Below are positions 10,119 to 19,463 of a stretch of DNA of 64,000 nt, piece after piece. The position numbers were made by a program, and so were the translations under genes. This stretch comes from Pseudomonas cannabina (GTDB taxonomy: Bacteria; Pseudomonadota; Gammaproteobacteria; Pseudomonadales; Pseudomonadaceae). The DNA is taken from NCBI RefSeq assembly GCF_900100365.1, contig NZ_FNKU01000001.1:186001-250000 (forward strand). The letters run 5' to 3'. The notes under the pieces were generated by a model, which did not search any database, was not told the DNA's origin, and saw nothing but the letters and a program-made list of their open reading frames with translations. Within the stretch, counting starts at the first letter, position 1. Each line of letters begins with the position of its first letter.

Positions 10119-11291
10119 TTACAGACCCGCAGCCATGGCTTTATCGAGCAACCAGTTCACGGACGGACCGCGATCGCTGACGACTTCGACAGGACGACCG
10201 GCCAGTGAGCTGCTGAGGGTTTCGTCAGGCTGGATCTGCACGCGGATGTCGGTGGACAGATCGGTGTTGCTCAGGTTGGTGCTGCTGACGATCTTGCCGG
10301 TACGAAGCTGGTCTTCGCCGGCGATCTGGAAGCTGACACGGGTGCCTGGCTTGACGTCGTTGAACTGGCGATAGGTGAAGCGTGCTTCAACGGTCGCCGG
10401 TGCGTTGCGCGGTACCAGTTGGAAGATCACCTGGCCCTTGGATGCGAACTGACCATCGGCCACCAGCTGACGACCGACAACGCAATCGCACGGGCTGGTG
10501 AGGGTGCCGCTCATTTGCTTGCCATACAGCTCTTCGATCTTGGCAGGCTGCAGGTCTTCACCGGTCAGGCTGCCCTTGAGCATTTCCAGCATGCTGGTGT
10601 TGAAGGTTGCCAGTGGCGCACCTTTGGTGGCTTCGCCGTTCGGACCCACCAGGCTCTGCACGGTGCCTTCGCGGGGCATGGTGACGTCCATGCTCGGAAT
10701 CGACACCAGACCGGCCGACGCGTGGCTGACGAAGTACAGGCCGTAGACGGTCTTGAAGATGAAGCCGAACGCCGCCAGCCCGACAATGAAGATGCCCAGG
10801 CTGAAGGTCACAGCGCGCAGACGCCCCAGAGCGCTCATGCCGCTGTCCTTGCCCTTGACCTTGCGAGCCTTGGTGAAATTGTCGCGCTGCAGCGTAGCAA
10901 GTACTTCACCCAGGGTGACGACTTCGCCGGACAGGTGCGAGGTGATCAGGTGGCGCAGGGTGGCGATGTCCTGAGGTTCCAGGTTCTGGAACTGGCAGCC
11001 GATCCGGTGTGTGGAGTTGTCGATCGAGCGCACTTGCAGGTCGACGTCCATGGCCAGGCCAAGGTTGTCGATGATGAACTGCAGGCGGCCTTTGACGATT
11101 TGACCTTCGCTGAATTTCTGCCCTGACGGCGCAACAAAACTCAGGCCACCGGCCGACAGGTCTTCGACCCTTACCAGCGGCGCGTTGGGCTGATCATTCA
11201 GCAGGCGCAGCTTGGCAGGAATCTTGATCCGGGCGTGTTGGCGCTGGGCTTCGGATTCATGTACGACGTTCGCATTCACGGCTGTATTCAT
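10119..11291 (-). CDS. alg44: Alginate polymerase c-di-GMP receptor Alg44
   Basis: Alg44 (390 residues) has a cytoplasmic PilZ domain (about residues 15-115), one membrane helix (about 160-185) and a periplasmic membrane-fusion-like domain. The c-di-GMP binding residues R17, R21, D44 and S46 are all present at the same positions as in P. aeruginosa (R-Q-H-A-R and EDLS-A-G-G). Polymer synthesis by Alg8 should therefore require c-di-GMP here too. A diguanylate cyclase/phosphodiesterase gene lies in the same window at 51035-53152, but no direct link is shown. Confidence 0.96.
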   Translation of the reverse strand: MNTAVNANVVHESEAQRQHARIKIPAKLRLLNDQPNAPLVRVEDLSAGGLSFVAPSGQKFSEGQIVKGRLQFIIDNLGLAMDVDLQVRSIDNSTHRIGCQFQNLEPQDIATLRHLITSHLSGEVVTLGEVLATLQRDNFTKARKVKGKDSGMSALGRLRAVTFSLGIFIVGLAAFGFIFKTVYGLYFVSHASAGLVSIPSMDVTMPREGTVQSLVGPNGEATKGAPLATFNTSMLEMLKGSLTGEDLQPAKIEELYGKQMSGTLTSPCDCVVGRQLVADGQFASKGQVIFQLVPRNAPATVEARFTYRQFNDVKPGTRVSFQIAGEDQLRTGKIVSSTNLSNTDLSTDIRVQIQPDETLSSSLAGRPVEVVSDRGPSVNWLLDKAMAAGL

Positions 11292-11331
11292 GGCTATTTT
11301 TCCTACTTAAGCAATTAATCCGTTGGCCCGG

Positions 11332-12813
11332 TCAAACCATCGTCAACAGCACGGCGACGAAGATGGTGCCAGCCGAGAAAGTCATGGTTCGGGACGACCA
11401 CGTGTTGAACCAGCCCTGGAAGCTGGCCATGTCGCGACTGAGTTTTGTGTCCTGGCGCGTCCAGGACTGGCGGTCCAGGCGGAAGAAGACGTAAATCTTC
11501 ATCAGGGCGCCGACGATCTGGTTGTAATAGAGAATCATCGGGTAGGCAGGCCCGATCCTGTGTCCCGAGAAGGACAGCAGCAGGGTGAGGATCAGGCGAG
11601 TCATGCCGATCCACAGCAAGTACATCAGCAGGAACGCACCGCCATATTTGAAGCTGGCAATGAGGGCGACGGTCAGGCCGAGGATGGAGGTCCACATCGA
11701 CACTCGCTGGTCGAACAGCACGATGCTGGTGAAAATCCCCAGACGACGAACGCCTAGGCCCAGTGCGCGCGAGTTCTGACGCAGGTTGTTGCCGTACCAG
11801 CGATACATCAGCTTGCGGCTGGCTTTCAGGAAGCTCTTCTCGGGCGGGTGCTCTACGGTGTTGATCGCCGCATCCGGCACGTAGAACGTGTCGTAACCCA
11901 GACGCATCAGGCTGAACCAGCTGGACTTGTCGTCGCCGGTCAGAAACCTGAACGTGCCCAGGCGCCAGTGGTTCAGCGAGTCGCTTTCCACGTCGGCGAT
12001 GAACTCGGGGTCGGTCACCACGGTAGCGCGGAACACTGACATTCGGCCGGTCATGGTCAACACGCGCTTGGACAGGGCCATGGAGCACATGTTGATGTGA
12101 CGCTGGGCGAAACGCAGCTTGTGCCACTCGCTCATGATGTAACCACCACGTACTTCGCAGAACTCGTTGGTGGTCAGGCCGCCAACGTTGTCGAACAGCT
12201 GGAACCAGGGCACGGTCTTGGCGACCACACCTTCGTTGAGCACGGTGTCACCGTCGATGACCGCAACCACGGCACGGCTGTCGGGCAAGTGACGCGAAAT
12301 GGCGCGGAAACCATACGCCAGGCCATCGCGTTTGCCGGTGCCCGGAATACGTACGAAGTCGAGCTTGACGCGTTCCGGCGGGTTGAATTTGGCCCACATG
12401 CTCTTGACCAGCAGCTCATCGGACATTTCCACCAGCGAGCAGACGATGGTCGTCGGCAGGCCGCAATCGATCGCTTCGCGGATCACCGAGTTGTACACCT
12501 GGGCGGTGGTCAGTGCATCAATGCGGAAGCTGGTCACCATCAGAAACACATGGGACGGATCTGCCGCGCTGCCCAGCTTGCGAACCTTGCGGCGCAAGTG
12601 CGGGTAGACGATGTACAGAAAAATCATCCCGCGCACAAAGTGCGTGATTCCCATCGAGTAGCGCCAGATACCCACAGCGCCAATCAGGAAAATGAAGTTC
12701 TTCGACTGTGAGTCGAAGATACTGGTGGGCAATGCAGCTGCAAGGCCCATTAATAAACTCAGATAGAACAGCCAACCGGCGGCCTGAAGCAGGCCGTGCT
12801 TGAGCCTCTGCAT
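11332..12813 (-). CDS. alg8: Alginate polymerase, glycosyltransferase Alg8
   Basis: Alg8 is a 493-residue inner-membrane family-2 glycosyltransferase that polymerises GDP-mannuronate and moves the chain across the membrane. Two N-terminal membrane helices (about 8-28 and 38-70) precede the cytoplasmic catalytic domain, with a DGD motif (VIDGDT) and a later RW motif ([10 protein letters not shown]). Several C-terminal hydrophobic helices follow (about 365-430 and 470-490). It lies between algD and alg44 as in all known alginate operons. Confidence 0.95.
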   Translation of the reverse strand: MQRLKHGLLQAAGWLFYLSLLMGLAAALPTSIFDSQSKNFIFLIGAVGIWRYSMGITHFVRGMIFLYIVYPHLRRKVRKLGSAADPSHVFLMVTSFRIDALTTAQVYNSVIREAIDCGLPTTIVCSLVEMSDELLVKSMWAKFNPPERVKLDFVRIPGTGKRDGLAYGFRAISRHLPDSRAVVAVIDGDTVLNEGVVAKTVPWFQLFDNVGGLTTNEFCEVRGGYIMSEWHKLRFAQRHINMCSMALSKRVLTMTGRMSVFRATVVTDPEFIADVESDSLNHWRLGTFRFLTGDDKSSWFSLMRLGYDTFYVPDAAINTVEHPPEKSFLKASRKLMYRWYGNNLRQNSRALGLGVRRLGIFTSIVLFDQRVSMWTSILGLTVALIASFKYGGAFLLMYLLWIGMTRLILTLLLSFSGHRIGPAYPMILYYNQIVGALMKIYVFFRLDRQSWTRQDTKLSRDMASFQGWFNTWSSRTMTFSAGTIFVAVLLTMV

Positions 12814-12830
12814 AATCGTATCCCTAAGTC

Positions 12831-12912
12831 AGTTGCAAGCCTCAAGCCCCAGGCTGCAAGCAGTTGGTTTGAGCTCGTGGCCTGGAGCTTGGCGCTTGTG
12901 GCTTGCGGCTGA
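12831..12912. repeat. Imperfect GCAAGC/GCTTGC inverted repeat between algD and alg8
   Basis: The gap between algD and alg8 consists almost wholly of short GCAAGC, TCAAGC and CTGCAAGC units that pair with GCTTG and GCTTGCGGC units at the other end. The RNA could fold into a long imperfect hairpin. Similar GCAAG/GCTTG-rich pieces lie at 18901-18935 and near 19397-19420. It may moderate translation or processing between algD and alg8, but no function is shown. Confidence 0.45.
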
Positions 12913-12913
12913 T

Positions 12914-14230
12914 TTACCAGCAGATACCTTCGGCACGACCGTCTTCGGTGGTGGCATTGGCCATGAAGCCCACCAGGTCGATGACGCGCTTGCCTTCAGG
13001 GGTCTTGTTGGCGAGGGCGCGGAAACGCTCGTCGCGGTTACCCAGAATGATGATGTCGGAGTCGTTGATGACCTGGTCGAAGTCGGAGTTCAGCAGCGAC
13101 GAAACGTGCGGAATCTTCGATTCGATGTAGTCCTTGTTGGCGCCGTGAACGCGTGCATATTCAACGTTGCTGTCGAAGATGCTCAGGTCGAAGCCTTTAC
13201 CGATCAGCATTTCGGCCAGCTCTACCAGCGGGCTTTCGCGCAGATCGTCAGTACCGGCCTTGAAGCTCAGACCCAACAGTGCAACTTTGCGGGTGTCGTA
13301 GCTGGCAACCATGTCGAACGCGTTCTGAACCTGCGACGTGTTGCTGCGCATCAGGGAGTTGAGCAGAGGCGCTTCAACGTCCAGGCTGCTGGCGCGGTAG
13401 GTCAGGGCGCGAACGTCTTTCGGCAGGCAAGAGCCGCCAAACGCGAAGCCAGGGCGCATGTAGTACTGGGACAGGTTGAGCGCCTTGTCCTGGCAGACAA
13501 CGTCCATCACTTCACGACCGTCGACGCCGACTGCCTTGGCAATGTTGCCGATCTCGTTGGCGAAGGTCACTTTGGTGGCGTGCCACACGTTGCAGGTGTA
13601 CTTGATCATTTCAGCGACAGCGATGTCCTTGCGGATGATCGGCGCATCGAGTTCTTCGTACAGCGATTGCAGAACGTCGCCCGACGCTTTGTCGAACTCA
13701 CCGATGACGGTCATCGGTGGCAGATCGTAGTCTTTGATCGCGGTGCTTTCACGCAGGAATTCAGGGTTTACCGCAACGCCGAAATCAACACCGGCTTTCT
13801 TGCCGGAGCAGTCTTCCAGGATTGGAATAACCACATTGGCCACAGTGCCCGGCAGAACAGTACTGCGAACGACGATCGTGTGGCGAGTGTCTTTATCGCG
13901 CAGGACATAACCGATTTCACGGCACACGGATTCAATGTAATCCAGTTCCAGGTCGCCGTTTTTCTTGCTGGGCGTGCCGACACAGATCATCGACAAGTCA
14001 GTGGCGCGAATGGCTTCGGCGAAGTCGGTAGTGCCACGCAGTTTGCCGGTAGCAAGGCCTTTTTGCAGCAGTTCTTCCAAGCCTGGTTCAACGATAGGCG
14101 ATTTGCCGTTATTGATCAGGTCGATCTTGGTGCTGGAGATATCCACACCCACTACGTCGTGACCGCGTGCAGAAAGGCAACCGGCACACACGGCACCGAC
14201 ATAACCCAAACCAAATATGCTGATACGCAT
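12914..14230 (-). CDS. algD: GDP-mannose 6-dehydrogenase AlgD
   Basis: AlgD oxidises GDP-mannose to GDP-mannuronate, the committed and rate-limiting step of alginate synthesis. The 438-residue protein begins with an NAD-binding Rossmann motif (GLGYVGAVCAG) and carries the catalytic cysteine at C268 within GGSCLPKD, identical in position to the studied enzyme. This start has AGGAGA about six bases upstream; an ATG seven codons earlier (14249-14251) lacks a good site. It is the first gene of the operon and is preceded by a long untranslated leader and an AlgT-type promoter. Confidence 0.97.
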   Translation of the reverse strand: MRISIFGLGYVGAVCAGCLSARGHDVVGVDISSTKIDLINNGKSPIVEPGLEELLQKGLATGKLRGTTDFAEAIRATDLSMICVGTPSKKNGDLELDYIESVCREIGYVLRDKDTRHTIVVRSTVLPGTVANVVIPILEDCSGKKAGVDFGVAVNPEFLRESTAIKDYDLPPMTVIGEFDKASGDVLQSLYEELDAPIIRKDIAVAEMIKYTCNVWHATKVTFANEIGNIAKAVGVDGREVMDVVCQDKALNLSQYYMRPGFAFGGSCLPKDVRALTYRASSLDVEAPLLNSLMRSNTSQVQNAFDMVASYDTRKVALLGLSFKAGTDDLRESPLVELAEMLIGKGFDLSIFDSNVEYARVHGANKDYIESKIPHVSSLLNSDFDQVINDSDIIILGNRDERFRALANKTPEGKRVIDLVGFMANATTEDGRAEGICW

Positions 14231-14670
14231 CGTATTCTCCTCGATTTTCACGCCATAAAGTGGCTGGATATTAATTTTGGCCAGCAGATGTCACGCGTCA
14301 GCAGTAACGGCTGATTAAGCCGACTAACTAACGCAGGCATATTTAATGAGTGAGTGCCCAAATAACGAGGCGAACTCAAATGACACTAAGTGCAAGCGGC
14401 AAGTGACCTGTCCAGCGGGCAGGGCCCTGCTCTCCTTGGATGCAGTAAACCACTCCTGTCTGACGATCGATGGCGGACCTCGGTCGGAAAGCCGTTGTTT
14501 AAAGCGGCGGCTGCCCTTGTCGAATCCTGCGCTTCACACCTCGCGGCGTATCGCCCGTCTACAAACATCAACTAGTGATGTGATCGTGTTTCTGGTCACT
14601 GACACTGGCTCCTGGGGACCAGGCTTCCTTGTCAGTACTTCGCCATTACCTCTTGAGCGTCCCGTCAACC

Positions 14671-14688
14671 TGTAAGTGATCACTTACA
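14671..14688. promoter_or_regulatory. Perfect 18-base palindrome downstream of the algD promoter
   Basis: TGTAAGTGATCACTTACA is identical on both strands with no central spacer. It starts about 20 bases after the predicted transcription start, a position suited to a repressor operator. No regulator can be named from the sequence. It could alternatively act as an RNA hairpin in the leader, but a loop would cost the central bases. Confidence 0.5.
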
Positions 14689-14714
14689 CGTTAGCCCGGA
14701 ATTGTTACGGGATG

Positions 14715-14742
14715 TAGGAGCGCATGAAATCATATTTAGTTC
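14715..14742 (-). promoter_or_regulatory. Probable AlgT (sigma-22) promoter of algD
   Basis: On the minus strand GAACTA (14742-14737) is followed by 17 bases and then TCCTA (14719-14715). The P. aeruginosa algD promoter has GAACTT, 17 bases and TCCTA, so spacing and -10 element match exactly and the -35 element differs at one base. Transcription should begin near 14707, giving a leader of about 475 bases before algD. Confidence 0.75.
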
Positions 14743-15015
14743 CGGGCCACTCGTCCTGATTTGCAGGTTTTGATGTGTCAAGGCTGTGACAAAGGACTGA
14801 GCGGAAGTGCGCGATACCCGATGAAAGCCTTATAAAACGGGGCTTACGCAAGGATTAATATGAAAGTGCTACTGCGCAAGATAACCAAAAGGCCACTACT
14901 TAAAAAAATTAATTATTTTTCGAGGAGAAAATCGGCAGGAGCGAGAGGGTTTTGTTTTGACGTTTCTCTGGCGTCACGATGTTGTCGTTAGTGGCTGTTA
15001 AGCGCGCGTTCAGGA

Positions 15016-15039
15016 TGTGTAACAGCGAGCTGTTACACA
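15016..15039. repeat. Perfect hairpin TGTGTAACAG-CGAG-CTGTTACACA
   Basis: Two 10-base arms pair perfectly around a CGAG loop, just past the yaaA stop codon on the minus strand. There is no T run after it on that strand, so it is not a typical intrinsic terminator for yaaA. It lies about 275 bases upstream of the algD promoter and could be a binding site for a dimeric regulator. Confidence 0.4.
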
Positions 15040-15051
15040 ATTTTGACGCTG

Positions 15052-15831
15052 TTAGTGGTCGGCGGTATCGCGCAGAAACACCAACTTGTCAGGTGTTGAT
15101 TGTTCGCTGTTATAACGATAGCCCTGCACGTCAAACTCTCTGAGTGCTGCTGGCGTATTGATACGCTCTTCTATAACAAAGCGACTCATCATGCCGCGCG
15201 CCTTCTTGGCATAGAAGCTGATGATCTTGTACTGGCCGTTCTTCAGGTCCTTGAACTCGGTATCGATGATTCGTGCCTTGAGCGCCGAACGCTTGACCGC
15301 CGAGAAGTACTCGGTGGACGCCAGGTTCAACAGCAGGTCATCGCCCTGTTCGGCGAGGGCCTCGTTCAGCCATTCACTGATCCGCGTGCCCCAGAACGCA
15401 TAAAGGTCCTTGCCGCGAGCATTGGCCAGGCGAGTTCCCATTTCCAGCCGATAAGGCTGCATCAGGTCCAGCGGGCGCAACAGGCCATACAGACCGGAGA
15501 GCATCCGCAAGTGACCCTGGGCGTAGTCGAGCTGCGCTTCGGTCAGCGTTTCGGCCTGCAGGCCCGTGTACACGTCGCCCTTGAAGGCCAGTAACGCCTG
15601 CTTGGCGTTGTCGAGCGTGAACGCCGGGTCCCAGCTACCAAAACGCGCCGCGTTCAGCCCGGAAAGCTTGTCGGACAGGTGCATCAGTTCACCAATCTGC
15701 GCCGGGGTCAGCGCTCGCAACTGCTCGATCAGCTCCTGCGAGTGGTCCAGGTACTGCGGTTGAGTGAAGCGGCCGGTTGTGGGCGGTGTTTCGAAATCGA
15801 GGGTTTTCGCTGGGGAAATCACCATCAGCAT
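15052..15831 (-). CDS. yaaA: Peroxide stress protein YaaA (DUF328)
   Basis: A 259-residue cytoplasmic protein of the YaaA/DUF328 family, with the conserved N-terminal motif ISPAKTLDF and an internal [23 protein letters not shown] region. In E. coli YaaA limits free iron and protects DNA during peroxide stress. The start is chosen at the ATG with AAAGGAGA seven bases upstream; an upstream in-frame codon at 15855 lacks this. Length agrees with the family (about 258). It lies upstream of the algD control region in the same direction, with no sign that the two are co-transcribed. Confidence 0.92.
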   Translation of the reverse strand: MLMVISPAKTLDFETPPTTGRFTQPQYLDHSQELIEQLRALTPAQIGELMHLSDKLSGLNAARFGSWDPAFTLDNAKQALLAFKGDVYTGLQAETLTEAQLDYAQGHLRMLSGLYGLLRPLDLMQPYRLEMGTRLANARGKDLYAFWGTRISEWLNEALAEQGDDLLLNLASTEYFSAVKRSALKARIIDTEFKDLKNGQYKIISFYAKKARGMMSRFVIEERINTPAALREFDVQGYRYNSEQSTPDKLVFLRDTADH

Positions 15832-16033
15832 GAAGTCGTCTCCTTTGAACGTCACAGGATTCTAGGGGGTGAGGGCGCTTGACTCCAGCAATGCTGGCAA
15901 TAGAGGCTGCGGTACACAGAGCTGCGCACCCAAAGCGGCCGTTGTATGCGCGTCGACATAAGAAGGCATGGCTATTTCAGCTATAGTGGCGCGCCGGTCA
16001 TCGCGTTGAAGGCTGATCAAGAGGGCATCGGGT

Positions 16034-17212
16034 TTGCGTATTGTTTTAGCAGTGTGTGCGAGTCTGTTCTGGTTCCAGGCTCAGGCGGCAGCGCCGGCCG
16101 TGGCAACCATCGACCGCAGCGTGTGGCCTGAGCGTCTGGAGACGCCTGCGTTGTTCGACGTCGCTTCGCGTGCCGAGATTCTCTCGTTTGCCCACGAGCT
16201 TTACCTCAGCGAAAAACTCGACGAAGAAGGTTTGAAGCAACGTCTGGGCTTGCGATTCGTCAACGTGTCTTCGCTGAATGTGGTCCGTCATCGCCTGTGG
16301 CTGCGCTTGCTGGAAAACTACCAGGCGGCACAGAAGAGCTGTGCAGAGGATGCCAACTTTTGTGTGCTGGTCGAAGACATGGATCAGTTGCGTCAGCGTG
16401 CCGAGGAATATCAGGTGGCGAACGACTCGTTCTATGCCGCCTGGGCCGCGCCGGGGGCGACGTTTCATCAGCGCTACCTGAACGAGCTGCTGTTCATGGC
16501 GGCGCTGTTTCCGCAAACCAGCAGCGAGATCGAGCGTTACAACTCCGATGAAATGAGCGGCGATGAAATGCCTGATCGCACATTCATGCTCAATTTCGAA
16601 AGCGTTCCGAGCCCGGCGGACGGCGGGACCGACTGGCTGGCCGATTTCATGCGTCAGCAGAAGATGAACGCCACGTTCTTTGTATTGGGCAAGAGTCTGC
16701 AAGAGCGTCTGGACGCGACGTCGGCGGTCAGCCTGCAATCGGTCTATCGCCAGCAGTGCGTGGGTATTCAGGGTTGGGAGTACCGTTCGCACAGTCAGTG
16801 GCTGGACTGGCAGGGTTCTGTGCAACGCAGTGCCACTCTGGTGCAACACGTTCTGCCGGATAACTTCGTGCCACTGTTTCGCCCGCCCTACGGCCACCGA
16901 CGGGCCGACAGTGGCGACTTCTTCCGCGCCCAGCACTTGCGCGTGTCGTTGTGGAATATCGACGCTCAGGACGACAGCGGCCGGCTCACGGCCGAGCAGG
17001 TCGGTGACCGGGTACTGACGCTGATGCTGCTGTGGCGCAAAGGGACGGTGGTGTTCCACGACGTGGCCAACAAGGCGCAGTCTGCACTGCCATTGCTGCT
17101 GGCCAATACCGCGCAAAGCGAGTTGGTCTGGGATGACTGCCGGAATATCTCTGAAGCGCCCGTGGAACAAGGGCTGGAGAGCAGCGAAGAGGCTGCGCCG
17201 GACGGGGAGTGA
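16034..17212 (+). CDS. Secreted polysaccharide-deacetylase-like protein with degenerate active site
   Basis: The 392-residue protein starts at TTG with a GAGGG site upstream and has a signal peptide cleaved near residue 19 (FQAQAAA). The C-terminal half (about 182-355) resembles the NodB/polysaccharide deacetylase fold: NATFFVLG, RPPYG (283-287), LWNID (306-310) and VFHD (340-343). The first catalytic motif, normally TFDDG, reads NFES (187-190), and the metal-binding HSxxH motif reads HSQWL (253-257), so its second histidine is missing. It may be a non-catalytic glycan-binding relative. The N-terminal half (20-180) is helical and unrecognised. It is apparently a single-gene unit. Confidence 0.75.
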   Translation: MRIVLAVCASLFWFQAQAAAPAVATIDRSVWPERLETPALFDVASRAEILSFAHELYLSEKLDEEGLKQRLGLRFVNVSSLNVVRHRLWLRLLENYQAAQKSCAEDANFCVLVEDMDQLRQRAEEYQVANDSFYAAWAAPGATFHQRYLNELLFMAALFPQTSSEIERYNSDEMSGDEMPDRTFMLNFESVPSPADGGTDWLADFMRQQKMNATFFVLGKSLQERLDATSAVSLQSVYRQQCVGIQGWEYRSHSQWLDWQGSVQRSATLVQHVLPDNFVPLFRPPYGHRRADSGDFFRAQHLRVSLWNIDAQDDSGRLTAEQVGDRVLTLMLLWRKGTVVFHDVANKAQSALPLLLANTAQSELVWDDCRNISEAPVEQGLESSEEAAPDGE

Positions 17213-17506
17213 AGGCTGATTCGGTGCGGGCGGACTTCCGACTTTAAACGTGCCGGGTACGTCCGCCAAGTCCTATTCGTCATCCTGTGAAATAAACTTC
17301 AAAAAAGTGTCAAAGAGCTTTTTTCTGTCATCCCTTTTGCTGTATTACGAGTACAGACCGCCGAAACCTGCAACACAGGTGGCGTCTTCCAAGACCCACC
17401 TTGAGCGACATTTCTACCCTGCCTCAAGGGAAGAATCCGGCGGCCTTTTCGTGGCGCAGTACTGTCGTGGTTCTGCGTCACCTGGCTTCTAAAAAGGTGA
17501 GCGAGT

Positions 17507-18901
17507 ATGGATGATCACGGACGCAGCCCTTCCACTAACCAGCCAATCCTTTACGTGCTCGATACCAACGTATTGATCCATGATCCAAACGCTTTGTTGA
17601 ATTTCGAAGAACATCACGTCGCCATCCCCATGACGGTTCTGGAGGAACTGGACAAACTCAAGGCCGGTAAACACTCGGTGGCCGCCGAATGCCGTCAGGC
17701 CATTCGCCTGATCGACAAGACCCTCGGAGAAGCCAACCCTGAAGAAGTCGAAAAGGGTGTGCCCATTGATCGCGGCACCGGCGTATTCAAGGGGTTTCTG
17801 TCCATTCTGATGAGCAAGCGCGAGGAACCCAACAGCCTGTTGCCCGAGCACCTCAACGACAACATCATCATCAACCAATTGATCGACCTGCATGCGCGCA
17901 ACAAGGACTTGAGCGTCGTGCTGGTGACCAAAGACATCAACATGCGCCTCAAAGCGCGTGCCTGCGGCATTGCTGCCGAGGATTACAGCACTGACCAGCT
18001 GGTGGACGACGTTTCACTGCTGTCGCGTGGCTATCACGACATGACCGGCTCGTTCTGGGACCGCGTCAACAAGGTCGATACCCGTCAGGAGCGTGGCCGT
18101 ACCTGGCACCGGGTGCAACTCAATGAAATGCTGCCTGCCGTTCATATCAACGAGTTCATTGTCGACGAACAGGGTTTCGTGGGCTGGATCAAGGGCGTCA
18201 AGAACGACGAGTTGCTGATTCTCGACATGCATCAGGAGCCATTGCTGCACCAGGAAGCCTGGGGCCTGAAGCCGCGTGACATCTATCAGGGGCTGGCGCT
18301 GTTTGCGTTGCTCGACCCGGACATCCATCTGGTCAACCTGTCGGGTGCTGCCGGTTCGGGTAAAACCATTCTTGCCCTGGCCGCGGCCATCGAGCAGACC
18401 ATGGTCACCAAGCGCTATCGCCGGATCATCGCGACCCGCAGCGTTCAGGGGCTGGATCAGGAAATCGGCTTCCTGCCCGGCACCGAGGCCGAGAAGATGG
18501 AGCCCTGGCTCGGCGCGATCACCGATAACCTCGAAGCCTTGCACATGGATGACGAAAACACCCATGGCAGCGTCGATTACATCCTCAGCAAAGTGCCCTT
18601 GCAGTTCAAATCGCTTAATTACATTCGAGGTCGCAGCTTCCAGCAAAGCCTGATTCTGATCGATGAATGCCAGAACCTGACCCCGCACCAGATGAAAACC
18701 ATTATCACCCGTGCCGGTGCCGGTTCAAAAGTGGTCTGCCTGGGCAATCTGGCGCAGATCGACACCCCTTACCTGTCAGCCACCAGTTCCGGCCTGACTT
18801 ACCTGACGGAGCGCTTCAAAGACTTCCCGAACGGCGTGCACATCACCTTGCAGGGTGTACCACGCTCGATACTGGCCGAATACGCGGAGAGTCATTTGTA
18901 G
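17507..18901 (+). CDS. PIN domain plus PhoH-type ATPase
   Basis: A 464-residue protein with an N-terminal PIN nuclease-like domain (YVLDTNVLIHDP, about residues 15-155, with D19 as a candidate metal ligand) and a C-terminal PhoH ATPase domain. Walker A (GAAGSGKT) is near residues 280-287 and Walker B (LIDECQNL) near 384-391. PIN-PhoH fusions are widespread, and some act as RNA helicase/ribonuclease pairs. The cellular role in Pseudomonas is not settled. It stands alone: 294 bases without a recognised feature precede it and a repeat-rich region follows. Confidence 0.9.
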   Translation: MDDHGRSPSTNQPILYVLDTNVLIHDPNALLNFEEHHVAIPMTVLEELDKLKAGKHSVAAECRQAIRLIDKTLGEANPEEVEKGVPIDRGTGVFKGFLSILMSKREEPNSLLPEHLNDNIIINQLIDLHARNKDLSVVLVTKDINMRLKARACGIAAEDYSTDQLVDDVSLLSRGYHDMTGSFWDRVNKVDTRQERGRTWHRVQLNEMLPAVHINEFIVDEQGFVGWIKGVKNDELLILDMHQEPLLHQEAWGLKPRDIYQGLALFALLDPDIHLVNLSGAAGSGKTILALAAAIEQTMVTKRYRRIIATRSVQGLDQEIGFLPGTEAEKMEPWLGAITDNLEALHMDDENTHGSVDYILSKVPLQFKSLNYIRGRSFQQSLILIDECQNLTPHQMKTIITRAGAGSKVVCLGNLAQIDTPYLSATSSGLTYLTERFKDFPNGVHITLQGVPRSILAEYAESHL

Positions 18902-19463
18902 AGCGGCAGTTTCAAGCGGTAGCTGCAAGTGGGGGAACCCCGGTGTACGGGAGCCCCTCGCTTGCATGTGCCACGCTCATTGGCATACACAAACTCTGCT
19001 TCTGCCCAAAGGCCGCGAACGTATTTGCGAATAGGTCTGTACATTCACAAATACTTTATTGCCTGAAACATAGCCTTCGCGAACAAGCGAAGCGTCGCCC
19101 GGTTCGCTCCCACGCCCTTCGGGCAGAAGCCAGGGTTTCTGCGCACTTCAAACGTATGTATAACGCCGAGTGACGCATGCGAGCGTACCGGACGACGCTT
19201 CGTTTGTCCGCAATATCTCGGTTTCTGTAGGAGCGGACTTGTCCGCGAACTGCCGGGAACCGGCAGCAAAACCAGCCGCCTCGGTGTACCTGACACAGTT
19301 GAGATAGCCTGTTTCAGGGCCGCTCCGTAACCCATCGCAGCCGTCGTAATCTCCTGAAGCTCCTACGGCCATTCAAGCCTACGTATAACGCCGGGCACTT
19401 GCAGCTTATAGCTTCCAACCGCCACTCCCTCTACACTTCGTGCTTCTGCCAAGGAGTAACGTT
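18902..19463. repeat. Repeat-rich intergenic region between phoH and moaC
   Basis: No gene is supported in these 562 bases. They hold GCAAGT/GCTTGC pieces near 18915-18965, a REP-like block (about 19065-19140: CCTTCGCGAACAAGCGAAGC, then GTCGCCCGGT and CGCTCCCACGCCCTTCGGGC) and one copy (about 19229-19328) of the repeat unit that is tandemly arranged at 57109-57330. The unit begins GGAGCGGACTTGTCCGCGAA, contains the hairpin CTGCCGG-GAA-CCGGCAG and ends GGGCCGCTCC. Confidence 0.65.

Larger units (their letters stand above)
14231..15051 (-). promoter_or_regulatory. algD control region and long leader
   Basis: This 821-base stretch has no convincing gene. It holds, in transcription order on the minus strand, a perfect 10-base-pair hairpin (15016-15039), an AT-rich patch (about 14898-14921), a sigma-22-type promoter (14715-14742), an 18-base palindrome (14671-14688), an AmrZ-like sequence (14641-14650) and a leader of roughly 475 bases. 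In P. aeruginosa the algD promoter is likewise far upstream and integrates AlgR, AmrZ and IHF from distant sites; the layout here is consistent with that, but the individual protein sites are inferred. Confidence 0.7.
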
